Assembly (NCBI GenBank): GCA_003013855.2
Contig: ML058392.1
Location: 3,265,529-3,329,528 of the forward strand
Source: Liriodendron chinense
Lineage: Eukaryota > Streptophyta > Magnoliopsida > Magnoliales > Magnoliaceae
Length of the DNA stretch: 64,000 nt
Reading direction: 5' to 3'
The position numbers and the translations under genes were made by a program. A model generated the notes under the pieces. It was not told the origin of the DNA, ran no database searches, and saw only the letters and a program-made list of their open reading frames with translations. Shown here piece by piece: positions 31,356 to 43,312 of the stretch (position 1 is the first letter of the stretch; every line of letters starts with the position of its first letter).

Positions 31356-32814
31356 CCCCACTCACTTGTTGAGAAGGAGAGAGGCTTCATTATCTGGAAG
31401 GGATCGGGAGAGCAAGGTAAAATCCTTGTCGAAATCCTCAGTAGACTATCCACATGCGCCCACACCTCGCCGGATGCCACAACCGGAAAGGGATTTCTCC
31501 CACCGGAGTTGCAATAAGAGGAAGAGAAGCAACATGCGCCCATCCTTTTGTTGGAAGCAAATGGGAAATTTCCCAAGTCCTTGGAGGACATGCGCCCATA
31601 GTGCCATCTTTCTCTTCACTCCCTCATGTCACATGCGCTTAAGTGCGCCCAAGGGAGAGGCCACATGCGCTCAGTGCGCTCAATGGAGAGGCCACATGCG
31701 CTCAGTGCGCTCGATGGAGAGGCCACATGCACATAAGTGCGCCCAAGGCGCTGGCACATGCGCTCACCTCCCTTCCATTTCCTCTTTCTCCTCACTTTTC
31801 TCCCACATGCGCTTGAGGAAGAGTCACATGCGCCCAAACCAACCCAACCTCCCCTGCGCCTGGACGCTGATGGAGAGGTGGGGCCTTCCATGATGTGGCC
31901 CCCCTTCGACGTGGCCCGCCTTCCGATCGCGTCAGCACTCCTAGACACACATCAATGTCCTCTATCCATCCCCCGGACCGGATTCACCAACGGTCGATGT
32001 TAAGTGGGCCAAATCAGCAATTTGATCAAAATGGCCAACACTTAGCCAATATTGCAAACCTCGGAAATCCTTCCGAAAGAGCCGGAAATGGCCGAAAGCG
32101 AGAGGAATCGTGCGGAATTTGACCGAAACCGAGAGGGAGACTTCTCTCCGCCATAACATGATATACCATAATCATGCATTACAATGAGATTACCTGATCT
32201 CAGGATCTCCGAGAAACCTTGATCAAACCATAAACAAGTCCACTACTTAGTCATTTTTAGCCCTGGGAAGTGCCCTGTTGGCTCAGAAATCGACTTACAC
32301 TAAACAAATTGAAATGCGATCGCACTGTGACTCTCGTGGACATAATCCGCCTCTATCCAAAGACGATCGTGATAGGTATTCACCAAATCCGCCGATCAGA
32401 TCGTAAACAGGCCTGGGAAGTGCCCTGACGGCCCGAAAATCTACTAATGCCAAATGAAATCAATCAGCGATTTCAAAGACGCGAGGGCAAAATATCAATG
32501 ACACAAAGATATATATGAAGCAGATTAATCAAATTAAATGCATAATTTGTCTGATACACTGAGCATCTAGCATGAATGCTATCTTCACTTGAGCATACAT
32601 AAAGCATAGTTACTTTGTACTGTACTTATTTGCATCCATTGCATGAATTTATTTCATCTCGGATCGAGTTACGAAACTAAATCGAAGGGGACTATGGTTA
32701 TCATCGAAAACCATAATGAAAGAGTTCTAAACGTCTGAAATACTTCATCATTAAGACCAGTTGATGTGCGTCCTGTCCAAAGGCGGGATCCGTCAGTTGA
32801 GTGGCTAAGGGAAT

Positions 32815-33649
32815 GAGTGCCCTCCAGTAAGTCACCCGTCCAGCTGAGACGGTCACTGGCCCTGGTTGCAGTAAGTGGACGCCGTGGAGTGTATTTCTGA
32901 AAGTCATATCGTCCATAGAGACGCGTCATGACACTGAGATATACGACTCGGTCGAAACCCTGTTTGCACAAAGACCCTATGGAGTGCCCTCCAGTAAGTC
33001 ACCCGTCCAGCTGAGACGGTCACTGGCCCTGGTTGCAGTAAGTGGATGCCGTGGAGTGTATTTCTGAAAGTCATATCGTCCATAGAGACGCGTCATGACA
33101 CTGAGATATACGACTCGGTCGAAACCCTGTTTGCACAAAGACCCCATGGAGTGCCCTCCAGTAAGTCACCCGTCCAGCTGAGACGGTCACTGGCCCTGGT
33201 TGCAGTAAGTGGATGCCGTGGAGTGTATTTCTAAAAGTCATATCGTCCATAGAGACGCGTCATGACACTGAGATATACGACTCGGTCGAAACCCTGTTTG
33301 CACAAAGACCCCATGGAGTGCCCTCCAGTAAGTCACCCGTCCAGCTGAGACGGTCACTGGCCCTGGTTGCAGTAAGTGGACGCCGTGGAGTGTATTTCTA
33401 AAAGTCATATCGTCCATAGAGACGCGTCATGACACTGAGATATACGACTCGGTCGAAACCCTGTTTGCACAAAGACCCCATGGAGTGCCCTCCAGTAAGT
33501 CACCCGTCCAGCTGAGACGGTCACTGGCCCTGGTTGCAGTAAGTGGACACCGTGGAGTGTATTTCTGAAAGTCATATCGTCCATAGAGACGCGTCATGAC
33601 ACTGAGATATACGATTCGGTTAAAATCCTGGTTGCTACTCAACTAGGAA
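32815..33649. repeat. 167-bp tandem repeat, five copies, left LTR of C
   Basis: GAGTGCCCTCCAGTAAGTC recurs at 32815, 32982, 33149, 33316 and 33483, exactly 167 bp apart. Copies are nearly identical. Because 167 is not divisible by three, the open frames running through it cannot be a repeated protein. Confidence 0.97.
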
Positions 33650-34228
33650 CGCCCGAGGAGTATGGGACCAACATCTAACTGATCTTAACGGTGAAGTATT
33701 CCATAACAAATCCTAGACTTGGTCTTAGCGACCATGAACTTGAGACTATAATCCCTGACGATTTAAACTATTTGTTCGATCTATCCGAGCTTTATCCCTT
33801 TGATATTCCATCTATTGTATAACTGAAATTCATAGTGGAATCTCGCTTTGTGCCGTGGTTTTCTCCCGTAAGGGTTTCCACGTAAAAATCTCTGTGTGGT
33901 CTATGCTGTGCTTTATTTATATTTATGCTCCTTTAATGCTTTATTTAATTCATTTATGATACATGCATGCATTTACTTTTGCCTTTTAATCAAGGGTGAT
34001 CATCCGTTGATGTAATTAAGGGTTCGTGACCAGTTCACAGCCCGGAATGTAAAAGATCTCGGAATCTCTAGAATAAAATTCACCTCGAGATATATCTCTC
34101 TCGTGTACACTTTGTGATTGCGTATGATTGTCTATGAATGTCTCTATACTCAGAATTCCCTCAAAATAATGAAACACAGGAAAAAGACTGTTCACGAGCA
34201 GTTTCAATTTTTCTAAGCTCTAACAAAC

Positions 34229-34246
34229 TGGCGACTCTGCTGGGGA
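34229..34246 (+). promoter_or_regulatory. Primer binding site, element C
   Basis: TGGCGACTCTGCTGGGGA, three bases after the 5' LTR. A related TGGCGACTCTCAACGGGA follows at 34379. The tRNA is not assigned; the TGGCGACTC start is familiar from Tat/Ogre-type elements. Confidence 0.7.
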
Positions 34247-34511
34247 ATAGAATAATACCAGAATCTCTGGTTATCTCTTAGTAAAGAAACATCCTAAGAT
34301 AAATCATTCACAAACACAGATGTATATATAAGAAAGTTCCTCTAGGAGAAATGTTCGGCACCTTTACGGGCGCCAAACTGGCGACTCTCAACGGGAACGT
34401 TCTTCCCTTCATCTTTAAAGCAAAAGTTTTCCAAAAGAATTTCAAAATCTCGCATGGCATGTATATGATTTGCACTTATATGCTTTTGTAAGTCATTGAG
34501 CCATATCGTAA

Positions 34512-37304
34512 TTGGTAAGGATGGTCTTCTCTCCTTTCAAAGGTGTGGGGTGTTCTAATGTGCGTGTGACTGTGCAGAAAGACAGAAAAGAATCAACCAT
34601 CAAAACTATACAAATGATAGCCACTATGTTCTTCCTAGCTTCTGGGGGATTTTACTTCCCTCACCTCATGACAGCAGAAACAGTGATTCCTGAAGCCGAT
34701 TGGCAACTCGTCCAGAGACGCCGATCACCAAAGAAAGCCGAAAGCAGACAAGTGACTTCAGTTAGAGTAGAAACAGCGAAGACACAAAGCAGTGTGAGGA
34801 AACAGTGGAAGCCGGTCCGCAGGAATGAAACCCGCAATGCTATTAGAGCTATCGTGTCACCCAGGCCAGAATTCTCCTTCGTCGCTGCCGATTTCCCGGT
34901 AATGACGGGAACAACACTACCAGTCAAAACACCGAATCAATTCACTATCCGGGGATTGAACGAGACTGCAATGAAGGCATGCTCTACTGAAACCAATATG
35001 ACTAGTGCTAGACCACAGTGAGTGCAGGTTGCAGTGGTGAAAGTCGTAGAAAGGGAGGAGAGCGAGCAAGATACAGAGCTGCCTCCGATCCAAGAGTAAA
35101 TAGATGAAATCATTCAGGTCCAAGAAGACACAGCCAGAGAGATCAGAGAAATAAAAGAAGCATTAGTGGCTCTAGTCGCCCAGGGGGCAGTCAGAAGCCC
35201 AACTGCTCCCTTTAGACAACCACTGGGAGAGTCACAGGATACAACAGGAGAACTAGCAGCTGTAGAACCACAAATTCACCCAAGGAATGTTGCATTTGAG
35301 TGTGCACCGCCGCAATCATCTCATGCCACGAAAGAAGAGTTGTCCCAGACGGTCGCAAACCTGATGCGTCAGGAAAGAGAAAAGGAGAAGATAGGAAAAT
35401 ATATATATCGGGTACCGTATCCGTCCGAAGTTAACGAAATCCCATTCCCTTGACGAATTTAATCATCCCGACTTCCCACAATTCGACTGGGAAAGGGTCA
35501 CCAGAGGAATATATGACCCAATTCATGACGATGCTAGGGAATTTGTCCGTAGTACCTCAATATTGCCTCCGATTGTTTGGGTCGACGCTGACTGGAAAGG
35601 CATTTCAATGGTATATGTCATTACCCACAGGGTCCATCAAGACCTAGGATCAGATGCAAGATTTGTTCATTTCTAAATTTTTCTCCACTGAGCGAGAAGT
35701 CTCGCTAACGGATTTAGCCTTAGTCCATCAGAGGCAAGGAGAGTCAATCGAGGCGTTTATTGATAGATGGGGAGCCATAGCTAGCGCGATGCCGAGAATT
35801 GCCTAGTGAGCCTGAGCAAGTTAAGATGTGTACGCAAGCCATGGACCCAATAATCTCGTTCGGTTTATCCGGACACAATTTCTCAACGTTTAGGGACCTA
35901 GCAACAAAGGCCCATATGGTAGAGGAAGCCGTGCTGAGAACGCAGTTCAAAGCAGAAAGACCGAAGCGCGAGGTCTGGAAGATGGCCACATCAAGTTACG
36001 TCGACAAAAGCAAAGCCTTGAAAGATCGAAAACGGCTACATCCAGAACACAAGATTAAAGGTAAGCCAGCAGAAATTCAATTCAGAGCCAAAGGGCCAGG
36101 AAAATCGAAAAAGATAACGATCGTCGGACGGGGCAGGGTAGAAGGACGTTACTCGTTTGACTTGGAAGACCTTGTTCCAATAATGGAACACCTAGTCGAA
36201 GAAGGGGAACTACAATTGCCAGAACTGATCCGACCAGAGGAAGCAGGACAAACGGATGCCCCCAATTATTGTAAGTATCATCGAATCATGGGACATGAGA
36301 TGGGGGAATGCCTCATCTTGAAAGGGAAAGTGCAGAGATTGATCGACCAGGGTACCATTAAGCTAATGACAGAAGAAATCAGTCGGACAACGTCAGCCGT
36401 AGTGACAATAGCACCTATGATACCACCAGTTCATGATGAAAGACTGATACAAACAACAATGGTACAGGCTGTCGAAGAAAGGGAATCGGCAGGACACGAT
36501 GTCGAATTGTTGGCAATTCGAGAGAAAGTCAGCGAATTGGCCCAAGCCCATAGAGAGCTATCCGAACAGATGGGAGAAGTTCGGGAGGCTTTAGCCATCT
36601 TGATCTCACAGAAAGCGACCCCTAGTACCGCTATGCCTGTCCAACAGTTGGAAGAAGAAGCACCGGGGGCAGCCCGTAATGTTGTTGAAGTAAGACAACA
36701 AAGCCACACCGAACAAATAAACGCGTCGGGTTCAGACTCCATGATCCCATACGAACTGCTAGGCAATATCTCTTTCACCCTTCATAACCTGGCTGTAGAG
36801 GTTCGCATGATAGAGCAATCCGTTTCAGAAACACGATCTCAAGCAGAAAAGTCAAGACACAAAATGAGAAAGAGGACATAGGTAGACGTAAGAAAGAACC
36901 CTAGAAACTGAAAACGACAGAATCCAGGACATGAGGCAGAGTCCAGTGTAATGAGGACACAAGACAAGGGCAAAGAACCTCAGAAGTCGTGGCACATGAC
37001 AATCAGTGAGCGAGACGAAAAGAACGGACCGTATACATTTGACATTAAAGACCTTGTCCCAATTATGGACCGGCTAATCGAAGAAAGAAAATTGCGACTC
37101 CCAAAGTCTGTTCGACCAGCAGAAGTAGGACGCGTGGATGATCCCAACTATTGCGAATATCACAGATGCATAGGCCATAAAACCGAGCAATGCTTCGTCC
37201 TAAAAGGAAGGATACAAAAGATGATAAACCAAGGCATCGTCAGTTTGAAAATGGGAGAGTCTGATAAAACCCTGGCCAGTACGGTTCCAGTAGATATCGC
37301 TTAG
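34512..37304 (+). pseudogene. gag: Gag of element C, with duplicated zinc-knuckle module
   Basis: Starts near ATG 34512 (MVRMVFSPFKGVGC) and spans several frames. The capsid-like core reads GSPEEYMTQFMTMLGNLSV, RLFGSTLTGKAFQWYMSLPT, FFSTEREVSLTDLALVHQRQ and AEAFIDRW-like EAFIDRWGAIAS. The zinc-knuckle module SFDLEDLVPIMEHLVEEG ... CKYHRIMGHEMGEC lies at 36150-36350. A second, diverged copy TFDIKDLVPIMDRLIEER ... CEYHRCIGHKTEQC lies at 37030-37230. Damage: stop at 35019-35021, stop near 35098, frame changes near 35450 and 35487, TAG at 35645-35647 (one change from TGG) and a frameshift near 35795. No protease follows. Confidence 0.75.
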
Positions 37305-38696
37305 GAAGAACTTCGCTCGAAGAACTCCATTCCCTAAACTTCAATAATCGTGAACGTTTACAAATAGTCCTGGCGGTTTATAAAGTAGATAGGAATATAC
37401 TTATGTTCACTCATGCATCAACTTCATCTGTATACTGTGCTTCATACTTGTTTACATGTTCACTCACATCATACTGTTGTGCATATGAATATAAAATGTT
37501 CGTAGAGCTCTTCTTAATGACAGGTACCATAGTCGGAGAATATTAAAGAATCGACTCCATGAATCATCAACCGACTTATTATATCCTCATCAGACCGGTT
37601 GAATCAGGAGAGAATATCTTATAGAAAGTCTACGCGAATCACAACATCCCCATATTATGGTATCTTCGTCACAAGTTCTCATATTAAGTATCTTGGTATT
37701 CTGGCATTCCTCTGCTTAATAGGAGAATACTTCAGAATTGATGGATTCTCATATATATGTATATGTGGTTCTCTACATGAAGACGGCCGAGATACTCTAT
37801 TATTATCGATCTCTTATACTTATGCACAATGTTTTATATGAAGATGAACGGAACATCGCTATCTATATCCAGCTTTCGTGTTATGTCATGGATCTTCCAT
37901 CATTATCGCATTATTCTTTTACTGAATATGAAGATAAGTCACGATTGGGAATCTCCTGTATACTTATTTATATATTCGGCCTTATATGAAGACGATTAGG
38001 GCATTCTATTATGTATCACTTTACCTTGAAAATATTGACAACTTTCTCTTACGAAGAATTCTGCGACAAGAATATGCAATTAAAGATTATGATCGGACGG
38101 GTATTCAGCACGGATTCCTAAAGCACAAGATCTGTCTCATTAAAATGAAGTGGTCTTACAGAGTGATGAGCCAGAAGCACTGGGGGCAAGCCCCAATATA
38201 TTATGAGAAACTCGAGTTTATAAGAAGAAGACGACTGGGGGCAAGCCCTAATATATTATCAAAATATCAAGTCTGCAGAAAGAAATGACTGGGGGCAGGC
38301 CATGAAGGATGACATATAAACCTGAAAACATGGAGCTAAAAGAAAGTTTTGGACTTATGACACAAATGTCTCTCGAAAGTGATGACCCAAGGATACACAG
38401 GTTGGTAAAAAGGGAAGTATTATTCTTATGGGTTCTTCCATTTTTATGCTTTGGTATATTCAGCTTACATTAAATTCATACATAATACATCATTTCATGC
38501 ATACTAGTCTCAAACACATAACACCAAGTAGTGGTTTAGCAAAAGAATCATTGTCATTATTTTAGATCATGAAGCATGCAGCTAACAAGTTCTGATGTCA
38601 ATTACGTCGGATATAAGTGACAGTTGGGTATTCAGGACAGCTGTCTAATACTATTTTTGTCTGACAACGACCGTAAAAGAAAGTAAAAGAACAGAA
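37305..38696 (+). other. Non-coding region of element C between gag and the antisense gene
   Basis: AT-rich, no recognisable protein. TATATGAAGA-type words recur between 37780 and 37990. ACTGGGGGCA occurs at 38179, 38234 and 38288, about 55 bp apart, and resembles a polypurine primer. Both an autonomous pol and a sense-strand 3' UTR would be expected here; only the latter is compatible with what I see. Confidence 0.6.
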
Positions 38697-41600
38697 TTAC
38701 AGCTTCTCCAGGCATCCTGTTATGAACTTCATCACATCCTTCCGCATTGCCTCCCTGGTGGCCTTTGCCTCCGTTAGCGTCAGCGCAGGATTCGGAATAT
38801 CACGAAGTTCGATTTCTAAATCTTCCACTTGCTTGCGTGCCGCCTCTCCTTCACTCTCGAGTTGTGCGACCTCGGCACGGTTCTGATTAATGACAAGATC
38901 AAGGCGGGCAACCTCAAGATTTATGGCCGTTTCTTCCGCCTGTAGCCGCGCGATCTCAGATTTGACATCAGCAAGATGGTTAATACACCCGCGACGTTGA
39001 GTCTCGCTATCTTCTAAGGTTGTTCTAGCATTAATTGCCGAACATTCTCGCTGCTCTATGACAGGCCGCAAAGAAGACAGCACTCACCGTTTCTCTTCAG
39101 CCGTAGGGTCAGGTTCAATCCGTTCAGTCATAATAACCTGCGTAACAGAATCCTCGAAAGAAGAAATACGACAGACTATTTCGGATACATCAGGCCCGAT
39201 TACTCCTGCACAAGCTTCCAATGCCTTCACCCCTGCTCCTAGTGTATGCCACTCGCTTGGTTCAGCCAACGCCCTTGAAATATTGGATAGTAAACCCCTC
39301 AGTACGCTTTGTCCGAAACAGTCTAAATGATCGAAACAAGGAACATCGAATGCTCCGTGGGCAGCCGCCTCAAAATTGACAGTATCTGCAACAAGAGGAA
39401 CAGAGCGAGTATGCAATGAAATGACAAGTATAGAAAAAGAATACACCAAGGAACTATGAAAGAACTATACCGAAAGATGGGTTGAATACAGGTTCTGAGG
39501 AAATTGCAGTATGTATCGTCGCATCAGGGAAAGGCTTAATAGTCTCAGTCAGTGGTGTCGAGGTCATATCCAGAAGTTCAGTAGTGTCACTATCAGTATC
39601 GATTATTTCAGTTACCGCTAGCGACTCCGCCATACCCTCAACACTGGAAGCACCAGGGGCTATAGATACAGTCGTGTTATTCCCCGACGTAGTGGACCCT
39701 TGCAGATTATCCTCTCCAATCGGCTTAGCCTGCTCTCTCATGCTAGCATGGTCTGATCTTGCCTTCGTCGGCCCAATCATCGTCAGGTCATCATCACTAA
39801 TTAACCGACCGGCATCCTTATCACCTCCAATCACCAGAAGACGTGTGAACCCGGCTTCTTGCGACCATTTCGCTAAAGGTATTCCAAAAGTATGCCAGCC
39901 ATCCAACGCGGTGTCCTCCTTACGATGGTCAATTGACACACTCAGGGAGATCTTATGCTTAATGCTCGACGATAAATACGCTTCAGCCTGCTCTCTATAA
40001 TAACCCAATCCGTCAGCGAAGACCTCTATCAGCCCTGGAGGAGGAATGTAGAGTGGATCATCAACAGAGCTGTTTTTCCGGACCAGAGCATACTGATGCA
40101 CCCACCATCTCAGCCAGCTATAAGAACCGCTAGTCTTCCGATAGAGGCCGGGAAGCATGAATCTCGCGCCTGTTCGCGTCATCAAAAGTTGATGCCATAT
40201 CCACTCCCAATGAACAGGACCTGTACCATATGCCCGCTCTACTTTAGTTACATCTGGTAACGTCATCGGAACACCCTGATCGTGTTATTCCCCGACGTAG
40301 TGGACCCTTGCAGATTATCCTCTCCAATCGGCTCAGCCTGCTCTCTCATGCTAACATGGTCTGATCTTGCCTTCGTCGGCCCAATCATCGTCGGGTCATC
40401 ATCACTAATTAACCGACCGGCATCCTTATCACCTCCAATCACCAGAAGACGTGTGAACCCGGCTTCTTGAGACCATTTCGCTAAAGGTATTCCAAAAGTA
40501 TGCCAGCCATCCAACGCGGTGTCCTCCTTACGATGGTCAATTGACACACTCAGGGAGATCTTATGCTTAATGCTCGACGATAAATACGCTTCAGCCTGCT
40601 CTCTATAATAACCCAATCCGTCAGCGAAGACCTCTATCAGCCCTGGAGGAGGAATGTAGAGTGGATCATCAACAGAGCTGTTTTTCCGGACCAGAGCATA
40701 CTGATGCACCCACCATCTCAGCCAGCTATAAGAACCGCTAGTCTTCCGATAGAGGCCGGGAAGCATGAATCTCGCGCCTGTTCGCGTCATCAAAAGTTGA
40801 TGCCATATCCACTCCCAATGAACAGGACCTGTACCATATGCCCGCTCTACTTTAGTTACATCTGGTAACGTCATCGGAACACCCTGATCGTACCTAAATT
40901 GCCTGGCAAACCGACTAGGGTAATAACGTTCTCGCCAAAACTCTATTCCTTCGCGTAGCGGAAGTGAGGCAGTACGAATAGACACCAGAAATTCCCTACC
41001 AGTGACATCCAAAGAATGTTCATTGTCAACAACTTCTCGATCTTCTTCGGCATCAGAAACAGGAAAGTGGTAGAAACAAATCTCCGCCCAATTGCCAATT
41101 TTGGAAGCTATCCAATCAGACGACCACGTTATCATGTTAAGTTTTCTATAGCGATAAAGAGGTGCGTGATCGGTGTGAAAATACTGGAAGAGATCCACTC
41201 CGTAGGTCCATGGGAAATATATGCCTAACCATCCGTAGAAGAAATGCCATGGGCAATAAGCCACATTCATCCCTCGCCAGGGTTGATCTTTATTACTCGC
41301 AATATTGCCAAAAGCCCTATATAAACTGCATAGCATCGGCGGTGCTAGAGAAAATTGACGACCATTTGCAGAGCTCCCGCCACAACGAAGCAAGAAACCC
41401 TGACGCCATCAGCACTCTTGGAGCTAGGCAACATAACCGCCGACAGCCAGTATGCTAAGAAACCCGCCAGTTCACAAGATGGTGTAAGCTTGTTCGGATT
41501 GCTAAACTTTCGTTCAAAACGTTCCTTCATTAAAGCCTAGTCTTCGGGTAAGATCTCATACCCTTCGTAATCAATGCTGCAAGAAGAAAGAAGTGCCCAT

Positions 41601-42945
41601 GTCAGAAACAAAGAAATTAAAGTATGCAGAGCACGTAATACAAAAGAAGGCATTGGAAGAAGTATTACTTCATCCTCTAGCTAAAGTAGATTAACTAGTC
41701 GTCATAGTGAATCTTTGTAATATTGTCGAACTGCGACAACTCAGCAAACAACTCTAGACAAGCCTTTGAATGATAAGCATCTCGAGGACTTTTGAGCTGA
41801 AACGAAGACAACTCTTCATCAGTTGGGACGTATTCCTGGTAATATTCTCCTATCACAAATAACCCAGCCATCATCCGGAGATCCCATAAAGTTATGCTCA
41901 TCTCTCCACATGGAAAGTGGAACGAATTGGTAACGGAAGACCAGTAGTTTAAGAAGCTTCGAAGAATTGTTGGATCTCGGGAGAAATGTTCGGAGGTCGC
42001 ATCGATAGCCTGGTACAGGCCGACTTGCTTTAAAATCATCTTATGCCGGATCAAAATCTCTTTTGCCCATGGCTCATAACCAACTCGCTCGTTCAAATGA
42101 CCCCGCGTACGAAAGCTCTTCGTCGCCCACATCGTCGCCTTGTCCATGTGTCGAAATCATTGTTGCACTGTCTCAAAATAATGGACTGGAGAAGGAGTGT
42201 GAGGATCACAAGTAGGCGCAAGGAAAACCATTTCTCTCGAGGAACCTACCCGCTGTTCTCTCCCATCGTCGACCAGTATGGTAGTGAACAACTGCTCGAG
42301 GGCAGATGTCCACCTCTCAACTCCGTAGAATTGAAAAGGGCCTTGAACGTTGGATGGTTCGATGCTCGAGAAGGGCTTGTGCCTCGTAAGAGATTTCTCA
42401 TGCAAGATGACTCGGTTGGTATAAGGGTTGATGATGGAGAAACCGCATGTAGTAATGATCTTGTTTCTATTCCAACCGATCTTCATCCGCTCATTCTTCG
42501 GATCAATGAGTTGTGGCGATTGCTCCGCCTTGTCAACTTCCTCAGCCGGCTTCGTACCTCGATTTCGTCTCTTCTTCTTCTGACCTTCCTGATCATCCTC
42601 GGAATGTCAGCCGCGCACGCTAGAAGGGCCTGCCTCAACGACATTGGCAGCATCAGTAAACTGACAATACCAGGCGGACCATTCCCCTTCAGTCCCTTGC
42701 GTCGGAGGCTCAGATATGGTTTTGTCCACATAGATACGCAGTAATACTTCATGGGAGAGTTGCTTAATTCGATCAGAGAAATCCTCCACTTCGGATTCGA
42801 TTGTCTCGAAGGATTGGGAATGACACTCTACCGGAGACGGGTTAACAGTATCTCCAGTCGCCCTCTTTTTACCGCGTCGTATAGATGAAGAGCTGGAAAC
42901 TTGCGATTTGGAAACTTCACCAGAAGAACCTGCTGCTGTCGCCAT
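38697..42945 (-). pseudogene. Antisense plant mobile domain (PMD) gene of element C
   Basis: Runs opposite to gag between gag and the 3' LTR. From ATG 42945 (MATAAGSSGEVSK) one frame reaches 41696, with TGA stops at 42604-42606 and 42157-42159. It carries PMD text: FHFPCGEMSITLWDLRMMAG and GEYYQEYVPTDEELSSF. A probable intron follows (about 41577-41695, acceptor TTCTTCTTGCAG). Then come LAGFLAYWLSAVMLPSS, a frameshift near 41365, FSLAPPMLCSLYRAFGNIA and HFFYGWLGIYFPWTYGV, typical of the PMD second half (MAIN/MAIL-type, 'aminotransferase-like' in older annotation). A 608-bp tandem duplication then shifts the frame. A well-formed intron (39386-39470) leads to a last exon with a coiled coil (EIARLQAEETAINLEVARLD) ending at 38697, interrupted by TGA at 39084-39086. 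Most stops are one transition from CGA or TGG. The domain assignment is from motif memory; function in the element is unknown. Confidence 0.75.
39673..40888. repeat. 608-bp tandem duplication within the PMD gene
   Basis: Units 39673-40280 and 40281-40888. The breakpoint lies in a shared CGT trinucleotide. I count four substitutions between units, all in the first 200 bp of the unit. The length is not divisible by three, so the duplication breaks the frame. Confidence 0.93.
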
Positions 42946-43312
42946 GATTCACTACAATACGCAAACAAAAGTGCATCAAACAGAAGACCAGCGCATGCAA
43001 CAGGCAACATAATAAGGTAAGCATTGCATCATTCAATCACGGATTTCACACACAAAATACATCAGTAAACACATGCATAAAGTCATGACCCACAGCAATA
43101 TGGAAACAGTGGAATTCGAGCGCACATCCGACAAACAAGCGCGCACATATCATAGCGCAACAAATACAGTAGCAGCTCTACATGTACACTCTGAGCGCGT
43201 GCGAATTCGCACTAACTCCAAATGATGCGTGTGCACTTGCATAGAAGTGCACATCATAGAACCGCTTAAAGAAGCAGTTGTGAGCCATCAAAGACCAGCA
43301 TAAGCAAAATAC
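42946..43312. other. Upstream region of the PMD gene in element C
   Basis: About 370 bp with repeated GCGCACAT/GTGCACAT words near 43120-43250. No clear TATA box on the minus strand. No coding content. It ends at the solo LTR insertion. Confidence 0.5.

Larger units (their letters stand above)
30940..31850. repeat. ACATGCGC motif cluster, left LTR of C
   Basis: Roughly 18-20 copies of CATGCGC, mostly in the context CACATGCGCCCA or CACATGCGCTCA, on both sides of the TATA box. CATGCGCATG, a perfect palindrome, occurs in several. The matching cluster in the right LTR is 45850-46770. Confidence 0.88.
30481..34225 (+). repeat. 5' LTR of element C (3745 bp)
   Basis: TGTTGGGGCTC...GCTCTAACA. In order: a region with ACATGCGC motifs (30940-31850), a 49-bp triplicate (about 31154-31300), TATA box (31347-31355), a long transcribed part, and a five-fold 167-bp tandem repeat (32815-33649). 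No gene is supported; the open frames through the 167-bp repeat and the ACATGCGC region are repeat artefacts. Confidence 0.92.

Noticed and set aside
31041..32003. Overlapping frames on both strands rich in 'HMRP' or 'ACGDYAHGN'
   Set aside because: Produced by the ACATGCGC motif cluster in the LTR of element C; they mirror each other on both strands.
32669..33642. Repeated 60-100 codon frames in the 167-bp array
   Set aside because: The period is not divisible by three, so each frame dies after about one unit; it is non-coding LTR sequence.
41016..42744. Plus-strand frames overlapping the PMD gene (for example 42043-42744)
   Set aside because: Shadows of the antisense PMD coding sequence; the minus-strand frames carry the family motifs.
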